From contig NZ_JAMZMI010000001.1 in NCBI RefSeq assembly GCF_024714475.1, positions 1 to 64,000 on the forward strand: a DNA stretch of 64,000 bases, read 5' to 3'. Shown piece after piece: positions 34,479 through 44,011 of this stretch. How positions within the stretch are numbered: the first letter of the stretch is position 1; each line of letters opens with the position of its first letter. Origin of the DNA: Marinoscillum sp. MHG1-6 (GTDB lineage: Bacteria; Bacteroidota; Bacteroidia; Cytophagales; Cyclobacteriaceae). The notes under the pieces are model-generated. The model saw only the letters and a list, made by a program, of their open reading frames with translations, was not told where the DNA came from and did not search any database. Position numbers and translations under genes: made by a program.

Positions 34479-36167
34479 ATGACTGTACAGACCTGGACTT
34501 TTGTGATCGTTGGTTTAACGTTTGCACTATACATTCTTATTGCTATTTGGGCCAAAGCGGCCTCAACAAAAGACTTCTACGTTGCGGGTGGAGGTGTTTC
34601 TCCCCTGGCAAATGGGATGGCTACTGCGGCCGACTGGATGTCGGCGGCTTCCTTCATCTCCATGGCGGGACTCATCTCCTTTATGGGATATGATGGCGCA
34701 GTTTACCTGATGGGTTGGACGGGAGGATACGTCCTGCTCGCTCTCCTGCTGGCTCCCTATCTAAGGAAATTCGGAAAATTCACCGTGCCCGATTTTATTG
34801 GCGATCGTTACTATTCTAACATTGCCCGAACTGTGGCGGTCATTTGTGCTATCATTGTTTCATTCACCTACGTTGCAGGACAAATGCGCGGTGTTGGGGT
34901 GGTATTTGCAAGATTTCTTGAAGTGCCAGTAGAAACTGGCGTTTATATTGGAATGATCATGGTGCTTTTCTATGCCACCCTGGGCGGAATGAAGGGAATT
35001 ACCTATACACAGGTAGCACAATACTGCATTTTGATCTTCGCTTTTATGGTGCCCGCATTTTTTATCTCCTTCCAATTGACAGGAAACATGCTTCCACAAC
35101 TGGGATTTGGGGGTAAGGTTGCAGACGGAACCTACCTGCTTGACAAGCTTGACGGATTACACCGCGAATTAGGTTTTGCTGCCTATACTGAAGGATCAAA
35201 ATCCATGATCGATGTATTCGCTATCACTTTAGCACTGATGGTTGGCACGGCAGGTCTTCCTCACGTCATCGTGAGATTTTTTACTGTAAAGAAAGTTAGC
35301 GATGCCCGAAAATCTGCCGGATGGGCACTACTGTTTATCGCGATCCTATATACCACAGCGCCAGCTATTGCCACCTTCGCCCGAACCAACCTGATCCAAA
35401 CAGTGTCTGAGCAACCCTATGCTTCGGTTCCGGAATGGTTTAGCAACTGGGAAGAAACCGGTCTCATCGTGTTTGAAGACAAAAATGATGATGGTGTTAT
35501 CCAGTATGTGGGCAATCAGGAGAAAAATGAATTGACCATCGATCGTGATATCATGGTACTGGCAAATCCCGAGATCGCAAATCTACCCGGGTGGATCATC
35601 GCCCTGGTAGCCGCCGGAGGACTTGCCGCAGCTCTATCAACTGCCGCAGGATTACTACTTGTGATTTCTGCGAGCATCTCTCATGACCTGATCAAGAAGC
35701 AGATCAAACCGGACATCTCAGAGAAAGGGGAGCTCTTGTGGGCTAGGATTGGATCGGTACTGGCTGTTGTGGTAGCCGGGTATTTCGGAATCAACCCTCC
35801 GGGATTTGTGGCCGCCGTGGTTGCGCTTGCCTTTGGTCTTGCTGCAGCATCATTCTTCCCTGCCATTATCCTGGGTATCTTCGACAAGCGTATGAACAAA
35901 GAAGGCGCCGTCGCCGGAATGGTCGTCGGCATTCTGTTGATGCTTTTCTACATGATGAAATTTAAACTTGGCTTATTTGGTGGAGGTACCAAAGAAGAGT
36001 GGTGGTTTGGGATTTCGCCCGAGGGATTTGGCAGCATCGCGATGTTGATCAACTTTATTATCTCCTTCGGAATTTCCAGATTTTACCCGGCACCACCGGA
36101 AGACGTGCAGGAGATGGTGGAAAGTATTCGGTACCCACGTGGCGCTGGAGCAGCCACACACCATTAG
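34479..36167 (+). CDS. Sodium:solute symporter, VC_2705 subfamily (acetate-type)
   Basis: 562 residues with about 13 TM segments of the SSS fold: DFYVAGGGVSPLANGMATAADWMSAASF-type opening (family sodium-site region), GTAGLPHVIVRFFTVK, and ALSTAAGLLLVISASISHD. A soluble insertion near residues 330-355 carries an EF-hand-like stretch (DKNDDGVIQYV). Members with a DUF4212 partner next to acetyl-CoA synthetase are considered acetate or short-carboxylate importers. The following acs gene supports acetate, but transport has not been shown here. Confidence 0.9.
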   Translation: MTVQTWTFVIVGLTFALYILIAIWAKAASTKDFYVAGGGVSPLANGMATAADWMSAASFISMAGLISFMGYDGAVYLMGWTGGYVLLALLLAPYLRKFGKFTVPDFIGDRYYSNIARTVAVICAIIVSFTYVAGQMRGVGVVFARFLEVPVETGVYIGMIMVLFYATLGGMKGITYTQVAQYCILIFAFMVPAFFISFQLTGNMLPQLGFGGKVADGTYLLDKLDGLHRELGFAAYTEGSKSMIDVFAITLALMVGTAGLPHVIVRFFTVKKVSDARKSAGWALLFIAILYTTAPAIATFARTNLIQTVSEQPYASVPEWFSNWEETGLIVFEDKNDDGVIQYVGNQEKNELTIDRDIMVLANPEIANLPGWIIALVAAGGLAAALSTAAGLLLVISASISHDLIKKQIKPDISEKGELLWARIGSVLAVVVAGYFGINPPGFVAAVVALAFGLAAASFFPAIILGIFDKRMNKEGAVAGMVVGILLMLFYMMKFKLGLFGGGTKEEWWFGISPEGFGSIAMLINFIISFGISRFYPAPPEDVQEMVESIRYPRGAGAATHH

Positions 36168-36247
36168 GCAGAAAATAGGGATAAAACAGCAGAAGGATAC
36201 CCCGTTTCATTAAATTTAGATTAGAACCCAAAAACTACTAATAACCA

Positions 36248-38146
36248 ATGAGTCACAAGATTCAAACCTTAAGCGGATATATACACGAATATCAAAAAAG
36301 CGTGCTCCAACCAGAGGAATTCTGGGGCAGAGTAGCTGAATCGTTTCACTGGAAAAAACCCTGGTCCAAAGTTTTGGATTGGGACTTTGAAGGACCCGAT
36401 ATCAAGTGGTTTGTCAACGGAAAGCTGAACATAACCGAGAACATTCTCGATCGACATTTATTTATCATGGGCGACCGACCAGCCATTATCTGGGAGCCCA
36501 ACGAACCCGGCGAAGAGCACATCACTCTTACTTATAAAGAACTTTATGAAAAAGTATGCCAGTTTTCCAATGCCATGAAGGCTCAGGGAGTCGGTAAAGG
36601 TGATCGTGTGATTATCTATATGCCTATGGTCCCGGAGGCAGCCATCGCGATGTTAGCATGTGCCAGGATTGGCGCGGTGCACTCGGTAGTGTTTGCAGGC
36701 TTCTCTGCCAGCTCCCTCGCGGACAGGATCAATGACTGTGATGCCAAAATGGTATTGACCTCTGATGGAAATTTCCGCGGAACCAAAAAAATTGGCGTAA
36801 AAAGCGTGGTGGATGAAGCATTGGAAAGTTGCTCTAGTGTAGAAAAAGTCATCGTTCTAAAAAGGACCGGACAGGACGTTGCCATGGTATCTAACCGTGA
36901 CCTATGGTGGAGTGATGTCATTAAAGGTCAAAGCACAGAATGCCCTGCTGAGGAGATGGATGCTGAAGACATGCTTTTTATCCTGTATACTTCTGGATCT
37001 ACAGGTAAACCCAAGGGCGTGGTGCACACCTGTGGCGGCTATATGATCTATACCTATTACTCGTTTGTGAATGTATTTCAATACCAGACCGGAGACATCT
37101 ACTGGTGTACAGCAGATGTAGGCTGGATCACAGGACACTCTTATATTGTGTATGGTCCATTGCTGGCTGGTGCCACAACATTAATGTTCGAAGGTGTACC
37201 AACTTATCCGCATGCCGGAAGGTTCTGGGAGATCGTAGATAAACATAAAGTCAACCAATTCTATACTGCCCCAACAGCCATTCGCGCTTTGGAAGCTTAT
37301 GGACTGGAGCCGATCGAACCTTACTCTCTAGAAACATTGAAAGTGATCGGGTCAGTAGGAGAGCCGATCAACGAAGAAGCATGGCACTGGTATCATGACC
37401 ATATCGGAAAAGGTAACTGTCCCCTGGTAGACACCTGGTGGCAGACAGAAACCGGAGGTATCATGATCTCTGCATTGGCGGGAATCACACCGAATAAACC
37501 AGCGCATGCCTCTTTACCTCTGCCTGGTATTCAACCAATCATCGTAGATGCTGACGGCAATGAACTGACCGGAAATAATGTGCAGGGTAACCTTTGCATT
37601 AAATTTCCATGGCCGTCAATTATCCGTACAACCTATGGCGATCATGATCGCTGCAAGCAAACTTATTTCTCCACCTACAAGGGCTTGTATTTCACCGGTG
37701 ATGGCGCCAAAAGAGATCATGACGGTTACTTGAGAATCCTTGGACGGGTTGATGATGTCATCAATGTATCTGGTCATAGGATGGGAACGGCTGAGGTAGA
37801 AAATGCTATCAACGAACACCCGAAAGTCATCGAGTCTGCTGTGGTAGGCTTCCCACATGATGTGAAGGGACAAGGCATCTATGCTTTTGCTATTTGTGAT
37901 ATGGAAGGTCGTACCGTTGAAAACCTTAGCAATGAGATCATCCAGACGGTTAGTAAAATCATTGGGCCAATTGCGAAACCGGACAAAGTCCAAATTGTAC
38001 CGGGATTACCGAAGACGCGTTCGGGAAAAATCATGCGTAGGATTCTGCGTAAGATTGCAGCTGGAGAAATGGATCAATTAGGAGATACATCCACCCTATT
38101 GAACCCTGAAGTGGTAGAAGCAATTATCGAAGGGTCAAAAAAGTAG
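36248..38146 (+). CDS. acs: Acetate-CoA ligase (acetyl-CoA synthetase)
   Basis: 632 residues, the normal length. AMP-forming signatures: FILYTSGSTGKPKGVVHT, the acetate pocket region DTWWQTETGG, GYLRILGRVDDVINVSGHRM, and the C-terminal catalytic Lys in KTRSGKIMRR, the site inactivated by acetylation in homologs. Converts acetate, ATP and CoA to acetyl-CoA. With the upstream symporter pair it forms an acetate uptake and activation cluster. Confidence 0.96.
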   Translation: MSHKIQTLSGYIHEYQKSVLQPEEFWGRVAESFHWKKPWSKVLDWDFEGPDIKWFVNGKLNITENILDRHLFIMGDRPAIIWEPNEPGEEHITLTYKELYEKVCQFSNAMKAQGVGKGDRVIIYMPMVPEAAIAMLACARIGAVHSVVFAGFSASSLADRINDCDAKMVLTSDGNFRGTKKIGVKSVVDEALESCSSVEKVIVLKRTGQDVAMVSNRDLWWSDVIKGQSTECPAEEMDAEDMLFILYTSGSTGKPKGVVHTCGGYMIYTYYSFVNVFQYQTGDIYWCTADVGWITGHSYIVYGPLLAGATTLMFEGVPTYPHAGRFWEIVDKHKVNQFYTAPTAIRALEAYGLEPIEPYSLETLKVIGSVGEPINEEAWHWYHDHIGKGNCPLVDTWWQTETGGIMISALAGITPNKPAHASLPLPGIQPIIVDADGNELTGNNVQGNLCIKFPWPSIIRTTYGDHDRCKQTYFSTYKGLYFTGDGAKRDHDGYLRILGRVDDVINVSGHRMGTAEVENAINEHPKVIESAVVGFPHDVKGQGIYAFAICDMEGRTVENLSNEIIQTVSKIIGPIAKPDKVQIVPGLPKTRSGKIMRRILRKIAAGEMDQLGDTSTLLNPEVVEAIIEGSKK

Positions 38147-38164
38147 GTTTACTTAAAGTAACTC

Positions 38165-38206
38165 AAGGGGTTTCTGAAATTGATTTTGGGAACCCTTTTT
38201 TATTTT
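38165..38206 (+). terminator. Probable terminator after acs
   Basis: Imperfect stem between AAGGGGTTTC and GGGAACCCTT with a loop of about 13 nt, then a T-rich run. Confidence 0.6.
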
Positions 38207-38222
38207 CACCAAAAACCAAAAG

Positions 38223-39194
38223 ATGATTTTAAAACAATCTGAAAATAACCTTTCACGTATGGGACTTGGACTGGCGGCCCTGGGACGTCCCGGATATATC
38301 AACCTTGGGCATAGCGAAGATCTCTCCCATGACTATGAAGAGTCAAAAATGGAACAGCAAACTCACCATATGCTGGACCTGGCCTACGAAAAAGGAGTCA
38401 GGTACCTTGATGCCGCCCAGTCCTACGGCAAAGCGGAAATATTTCTCAGCTCATGGCTCCAATCCCGTCGCCATACAGATGTCGTTGTAGGATCCAAATG
38501 GGGATACTATTATACTGCCGGATGGAAAATTGATGCTGAAAATCACGAAATTAAAGAACACACCATCGAGCGCCTCAACCAGCAATGGCCGGAAAGTAAA
38601 GAAAGACTGGATCCTTACCTCAAACTATACCAAATACACTCTGCCACTTTTGAAAGTGGGGTGTTGGAAAATACTGACGTATTAAACCGCCTCAGGCAGA
38701 TCAAGGAAACAGGTTACAGCATCGGGTTGTCTGTGAGTGGCACTAAACAGGCTGATGTAATCAAAGCTGCTATGGATGTAGAAGTTGATGGTACCAGACT
38801 TTTTGATGCGGTCCAGGTGACTTACAACATCCTCGAACAATCGTGTGAGAAAGTACTCAACCAAGCCCATGGGTTGGGTATTCAGGTGATCGTGAAGGAA
38901 GGTGTAGCCAACGGTAGACTGACAAGCAGAAATCATTCGGCTCCTTACTATTCAAAATTATATGAACTGGCAGAAAAACATCAGGTAGGTATCGACAGTA
39001 TCGCCTTAGCATATATCCTTTCAAAACCCTTTATTTCCATGGTACTCAGCGGCGCTGCGGTTGCAAAGCATCTGGTTTCTAACCTTCAGGCGGCTCACCT
39101 TAAACTGAATGAGTATGAATTAGATATATTGGTCTCATTGAAGATGCTTCCGGATTCTTACTGGACAGAGCGCGGAGCATTGGAATGGAATTAA
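38223..39194 (+). CDS. Aldo/keto reductase
   Basis: 323 residues. TIM-barrel AKR landmarks: RYLDAAQSYGKAE with catalytic Asp and Tyr, VVGSKWGYYYTAGW with catalytic Lys, KLYQIHSATFESGVL with His, and GVANGRL / SMVLSGAAVAKHL near the NADPH-binding end. Reduces aldehydes or ketones with NADPH; substrate unknown. Follows the acs terminator, so likely separate. Confidence 0.9.
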   Translation: MILKQSENNLSRMGLGLAALGRPGYINLGHSEDLSHDYEESKMEQQTHHMLDLAYEKGVRYLDAAQSYGKAEIFLSSWLQSRRHTDVVVGSKWGYYYTAGWKIDAENHEIKEHTIERLNQQWPESKERLDPYLKLYQIHSATFESGVLENTDVLNRLRQIKETGYSIGLSVSGTKQADVIKAAMDVEVDGTRLFDAVQVTYNILEQSCEKVLNQAHGLGIQVIVKEGVANGRLTSRNHSAPYYSKLYELAEKHQVGIDSIALAYILSKPFISMVLSGAAVAKHLVSNLQAAHLKLNEYELDILVSLKMLPDSYWTERGALEWN

Positions 39195-39363
39195 CTGAAT
39201 TAATAAGGTCCACCCATCTCGCAAACAGTCGATAAACAGTAGTTCAGAACGGCAGTCGAGCTAACGAAACGATTATTAACAGAATTTTTCTTAAATTCTG
39301 ATTTATCACCATTTCGAGGCATTTAGGAACCAGCATGGCCCATTTGGTGGATTAAGGTACTAT

Positions 39364-42300
39364 ATGATGAGGACCATTCATTATCATCAATTACTGCATC
39401 TTTCTGCATTTCTTCTTATTGCTCAAATTGCATATAGCCAGAATCGTTCGCTATCATTTGACTACATCACTGCGGATGATGGCTTATCAGATAATTACGT
39501 CCAGTATGTTTTCCGGGACAGCAAAGATTACCTCTGGATCGGAACTGGTGATTATGGAGTAAATAAGTTTAACGGATATACCGTAACAGCTTACAAAGAA
39601 GACGAGGACAAGCCGGGGTCCATTAGCAACAATAGCATTTTTTGCATATTTGAGGACCACATGCACAATGTGTGGGTCGGAACCAGAAATGGTCTGAATC
39701 TCTATAACTCCGGATTCGATTCCTTCACCACATTTTATAATGACCCCGAAGACAACTCAAGTTTGACCAGCAACGTCATTTCTGATATGCTGATGGACAA
39801 TGATAGTAACCTTTGGATAGCTACAGGGTTTGATGGAGGGTTAAATAAGTGGATACCACAAACTAAAAATTTTCAACGCTTCCTGATCCCTGATAATATT
39901 GGTGATGGAGATATCAACGACAGAAACAATTTAACATCCGTCAAGAAGGACTCAAATGGGATTTTTTGGGTTACTAATAGAGGCTCCGGGATTTTTTCCT
40001 TTAATCCGAAAACTGGAAAATTTAAGTATTTCAAAGACCCAACACCCAATCTAAGTGATCAATCCTATAAGAAATTCTGTATTGATCATCAGGGTACCAT
40101 CTGGCTTATGTCTTACAGGGATGGTTTTTATTGCTTTGATCCTGTTACCGGGGAGTTTAAACATTTTGATGACAATCATTTGATGAATGATAGCGACGTA
40201 GATGTAATAACTGACATCATTATAGAGGATAATGATCATATTCTTTTATCAGCCGATCAGGGAGGGATTATTCAGTTTGATAAAACGAGTGAAACCTTCA
40301 GAAATTTCATATGCGAAGACTGTAACACTAATGGATTAAATAGTCAGGGGGTTCGAAGTTTATATATAGATAAGGAGAACATATTATGGGTTGGAACCTC
40401 CAGAGGTGGGGTTAATTATTACAACCCGAAGAAATATAAATTTAACCTGATTGATCATGATGCATCAGATCAATCTGCCCGATTACGAAATACCATTGGC
40501 TGGATATATGAAGGATCAAAAGGGCTCATTTGGCTAGGAACGGACGGCGGCGGACTCGATGTATACAATCCAAATACCGGCACATACAAAAATTATAAGC
40601 ATGATTCTTCCAACCCTTTTAGCATCAGTGGTAATGTGATTCGCTGTATTCAAGAAGACAACGATCATGATTTTTGGATTGGCACCTGGGCCACCGGACT
40701 CAATCGGTTTGTACCAGCAACAGGTAAATTCTATTCATACCTACCTGGAAATGGCGAACAAAGCATTTCAAATAATTCCATTTGGAATTTAAAGATTGAT
40801 CATAATAACAATCTTTGGATAGCATATTTTATCAATGGAATCGACCTGTTTAATAAAACGGAAGGTGTGTTCAAAAGCTTCCGTGCTGATCCGGGGACTC
40901 CTGGCTCACTAAGTCACGACCTGGTATGGTCCATACATCAAGATGATCAACGAAATATTTGGGTTTGCACAGGCAATGGGATAAACCTTTATGACAGCTT
41001 AACAGAGTCCTTTAAAGTTTACAATAATTTTCCTGATAATAATATTAGAACCTTCTGCAGAGACCTGGATGGAAAATTGTGGGCCGGAAGCTTAAACAAC
41101 GGACTATTTCTCTTCGATATGGATGGGAATGTATTAAGTGTCTATAATGAGACCAACGGCCTTCCGGATAATGCGATTCATTCTATAACCATGGATAATC
41201 AAGGAGATTTATGGATCACAACTAATAATGGCCTAAGTCATTTTAATCAGTCGACTAATGAATTTCGAAACTATTTCAAAAATGATGGGCTTCAGGGCAA
41301 TATTTTTTTCGAGCTATCCGCATTAAAAACTCGAAAGGGAGAAATATATATAGGCGGATACCGGGGGTTTAATTCCTTCTTCCCAGATAGTTTAGCAGAT
41401 AATGATTTTGTTCCGAACGTGTACTTAACAGACTTCAAGGTTTTTAACAAGTCGGTGACTTACGGATCCGCAGATTCAATTCTTAACAGGCACATTAGCG
41501 AGGCTCACGATATTGTTTTAACAAGGCATCAATCAGTTTTTTCATTTGAATTTGTAACCATCAATTATACCAATCCGGGAAATAATCAATACGCCTATTT
41601 TATGGAAGGTTTTGAAACAGAGTGGAACTATGTAGGAAGTAAAATGGACGCTACCTACACCAATCTGGACCCGGGAGAATACGTTTTCAAAGTGAAAGCA
41701 TCCAATAATGACAAAGTGTGGAATGAGGAAGGAACCTCAATAAAAATATTTATTAAACCGGCCTTTTGGCAGACCTGGTACTTCAAATTTGGTCTTTTCA
41801 TATTGGTAGTTGCAGGGGCACTTGCTTTATACTATTATCGAGTTAACCAAATAAACAAACAACGATCTGTACTTAAATCACTGGTAGAAAAACGGACTTC
41901 AGAGTTAGAAAAGACCAACGAATTGCTCAAGAAGAACAATGTGCTTTTGGAGGAACGTCAGAGACAAATTGAAGGTCAATCTGATGAGCTGCAAGTCCAA
42001 AACAAGAGATTAGAGGATCAAAAATTGGAGCTAAACAATTTGATTCAGGAACTCAAAGAAACACAAGTTCAATTGGTTCATTCGGAGAAGATGGCTTCTC
42101 TTGGGGTACTTACCGCAGGTGTTGCTCACGAAATAAATAACCCACTTAATTTTATACAGGGCGGACTGTATGCCATTGAATCTATTGTTAAAAATGAGAA
42201 GATTGAATCAGAGACGCTGTCTGCGGTCATTGAACAAATGAGTATTGGAATCACCAGAGCCTCATCAATTGTTAAAAGTCTTAATACCTTTAGTAGGAAG

Positions 42301-42759
42301 GGGAGTCTGGAAATAAGACCCTGTAATATTCATGAAATTATTGATAATGCCTTATTGATTCTAAACCATGAGATAAAATACAAATGTGATGTCACCAAAA
42401 ACTATAGCTCAGACAATTTTATCCTTCTCGGTAATGAAGAAAATCTGCATCAGGTTTTCCTTAATGTCATAATGAATGCTGCCCAAGCTATTGATGAAAA
42501 AGGACACATTATTATCTCAACCAGAATTATAGATGGAATGCTCGAAATTATTATTTCAGATACTGGTTCTGGAATAAGTCAAGAAAAAATCAAACAAATT
42601 TTTGACCCGTTTTTTACTACCAAAGAGCCGGGAAAAGGTGTAGGTTTAGGTTTGTCTATTGTATACAAGATTATTAAAGAGCATAAAGGAGTCATCAATT
42701 ACAGCTCGGAAGAAAATAAAGGAACAGAGGTAAAAATAGAATTACCCGTAAGCTTTTGA
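39364..42759 (+). CDS. Propeller-sensor histidine kinase (Reg_prop / Y_Y_Y type)
   Basis: 1131 residues. Signal peptide 1-25, then about 700 residues of Reg_prop blades with repeated LWIGTxxGGLN/LDVYNP-type motifs ([16 protein letters not shown]) forming two seven-bladed propellers. A Y_Y_Y domain follows (about 715-800; [16 protein letters not shown]), then one TM at about 806-826, a long coiled coil to 905, and a kinase: phospho-acceptor His-922 ([13 protein letters not shown]), N box [12 protein letters not shown] boxes DTGSGIS and [13 protein letters not shown]. Family members often sense poly- or oligosaccharides. Unlike most such hybrids it has no receiver or AraC output; these are absent, and a separate receiver starts 3 bp later. 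Confidence 0.92.
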   Translation: MMRTIHYHQLLHLSAFLLIAQIAYSQNRSLSFDYITADDGLSDNYVQYVFRDSKDYLWIGTGDYGVNKFNGYTVTAYKEDEDKPGSISNNSIFCIFEDHMHNVWVGTRNGLNLYNSGFDSFTTFYNDPEDNSSLTSNVISDMLMDNDSNLWIATGFDGGLNKWIPQTKNFQRFLIPDNIGDGDINDRNNLTSVKKDSNGIFWVTNRGSGIFSFNPKTGKFKYFKDPTPNLSDQSYKKFCIDHQGTIWLMSYRDGFYCFDPVTGEFKHFDDNHLMNDSDVDVITDIIIEDNDHILLSADQGGIIQFDKTSETFRNFICEDCNTNGLNSQGVRSLYIDKENILWVGTSRGGVNYYNPKKYKFNLIDHDASDQSARLRNTIGWIYEGSKGLIWLGTDGGGLDVYNPNTGTYKNYKHDSSNPFSISGNVIRCIQEDNDHDFWIGTWATGLNRFVPATGKFYSYLPGNGEQSISNNSIWNLKIDHNNNLWIAYFINGIDLFNKTEGVFKSFRADPGTPGSLSHDLVWSIHQDDQRNIWVCTGNGINLYDSLTESFKVYNNFPDNNIRTFCRDLDGKLWAGSLNNGLFLFDMDGNVLSVYNETNGLPDNAIHSITMDNQGDLWITTNNGLSHFNQSTNEFRNYFKNDGLQGNIFFELSALKTRKGEIYIGGYRGFNSFFPDSLADNDFVPNVYLTDFKVFNKSVTYGSADSILNRHISEAHDIVLTRHQSVFSFEFVTINYTNPGNNQYAYFMEGFETEWNYVGSKMDATYTNLDPGEYVFKVKASNNDKVWNEEGTSIKIFIKPAFWQTWYFKFGLFILVVAGALALYYYRVNQINKQRSVLKSLVEKRTSELEKTNELLKKNNVLLEERQRQIEGQSDELQVQNKRLEDQKLELNNLIQELKETQVQLVHSEKMASLGVLTAGVAHEINNPLNFIQGGLYAIESIVKNEKIESETLSAVIEQMSIGITRASSIVKSLNTFSRKGSLEIRPCNIHEIIDNALLILNHEIKYKCDVTKNYSSDNFILLGNEENLHQVFLNVIMNAAQAIDEKGHIIISTRIIDGMLEIIISDTGSGISQEKIKQIFDPFFTTKEPGKGVGLGLSIVYKIIKEHKGVINYSSEENKGTEVKIELPVSF

Positions 42760-42762
42760 AAA

Positions 42763-43137
42763 ATGAAGGACGATAGATTAGCCCAAATTTTATACGTCGA
42801 CGATGAAGTGTTTAATCTTCAACTTTTCCAATTAACCTTTAAGAACAAGTACGAGATAATAGTTGCGGAATCAGGAGAAGAAGGCCTGCAAATACTGAAA
42901 AAAAACGATCAGATTCGATTGATTATCAGTGACATGAATATGCCTTCAATGAACGGTCTGGAGTTTCTCTCCAAGGCGAAAAAACTTGATCGCAATATTC
43001 CGAGCGTTATATTATCGGGTTATACCAAAACCCATCAAATTGATGATGCCATAAGTTCAGGACTTATAGCAGATTACTTCATGAAACCACTCAATAGAGA
43101 TGAGTTGGATGAGTTCATTTCAGTCTTATTTAAATGA
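42763..43137 (+). CDS. Stand-alone response regulator receiver
   Basis: 124 residues, a receiver domain only: acidic pair Asp-13/14 (LYVDDE), phospho-acceptor Asp-57 (IISDMNMP), the Ser/Thr strand VILSGYT and the Lys in DYFMKPLN. No output domain, so it works as a phosphate shuttle, sink or by protein contact. Starts 3 bp after the kinase stop and is its obvious partner. Confidence 0.92.
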   Translation: MKDDRLAQILYVDDEVFNLQLFQLTFKNKYEIIVAESGEEGLQILKKNDQIRLIISDMNMPSMNGLEFLSKAKKLDRNIPSVILSGYTKTHQIDDAISSGLIADYFMKPLNRDELDEFISVLFK

Positions 43138-43190
43138 CTACCTGCATTGTCCTCCAAACATTTAGCTACTCATCCGATTATTAAAAGCAG

Positions 43191-43753
43191 ATGAACATTT
43201 TTCAAAAAAATCTGGGTCTTAAGAATTATGCTAAAGCGACAGAGAATTCCAAAAAATCAAATGATGGAACCACGAGCATCCCATTTTCGGAAAGTGAAAA
43301 ATTCATCACGCATATCGAAACAATCAAGAACGAATTTGACTTTCTAGTGCCTGATTTTGGATTCAATCTTACAAAAAACACATGCATAAGCCGTGAACAT
43401 TGGACTGTTTACTCAAAAGGCCCAATTGAGGTCGAGATAATGTTTGAGTCTGGTTCTCTGCCTTATGTGACTATTAAAAACGACAAACTGCCGGATGACG
43501 AATCAAAAGACTTGGATAATCGCGATCATGTAGACCATCTCAATGTAAATGCCAGACAAATCAGACAAGTAAGCACCTTTAGGCGAGGCCCAATTCAAAA
43601 AAAAAAATTATGCACGAATGGTTGAAACACGACAACCTGGAATTGACCGAATTGAAACATGATTATAAGCAATTCGGAAAGCAAGAACACATAGCGTATT
43701 TGCAACAGGCGGCTTTGACAGTTCGTGAATATCTCGAAAAGAAAATTTTGTAG
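43191..43753 (+). pseudogene. Frame-broken gene of unknown family, A11 tract at the break
   Basis: The first frame (43191-43625) codes for 144 residues: an N-terminal Lys/Ser-rich segment, then FITHIETIKNEFDFLVPDFG and HWTVYSKGPIEVEIMFESGS. It runs into eleven A at 43597-43607 and stops soon after. In the -1 frame the sequence goes on coherently from that tract for about 48 codons (MHEWLKHDNLELTELKHDYK ... LTVREYLEKKIL) to TAG at 43751. One inserted A, or -1 slippage on the tract, would give one protein of about 186 residues. It may be a decayed gene, a sequencing error, or expressed by slippage. Family not recognised. Confidence 0.6.
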
Positions 43754-43996
43754 TTCGCATTCGGTAAAACAAATAACTTACCAACCATCTTTCCCTTCCG
43801 AAAATTAGCTGATCATTTTGGCTTAACCGAACCTCCTCTACCAACCTTTATGACCTTAAGGCCTGGCAATTGGCTTGACTTGTATGGTGAAAACTGGTAT
43901 ATTCAGTACCAAGGAAGTAAAAGGGTCGATTATTCTTCTAATAAAAGGTGCGTAAAGGATATTGATCATTGCCCATTATATGCGGCTGTGATCTAA
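43754..43996 (+). pseudogene. Start-less reading frame remnant after the broken gene
   Basis: Eighty open codons lie directly after the TAG at 43751 in the same frame (beginning FAFGKTNNLPTIFPFRKLAD and ending HCPLYAAVI). There is no ATG until about the middle (ATG at 43849). It has normal protein-like composition (GNWLDLYGENWYIQYQGS), so it looks like a real but truncated sequence or a read-through part of the preceding gene. Not recognised. Confidence 0.4.
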
Positions 43997-44011
43997 TCAA
44001 AATATACATCC

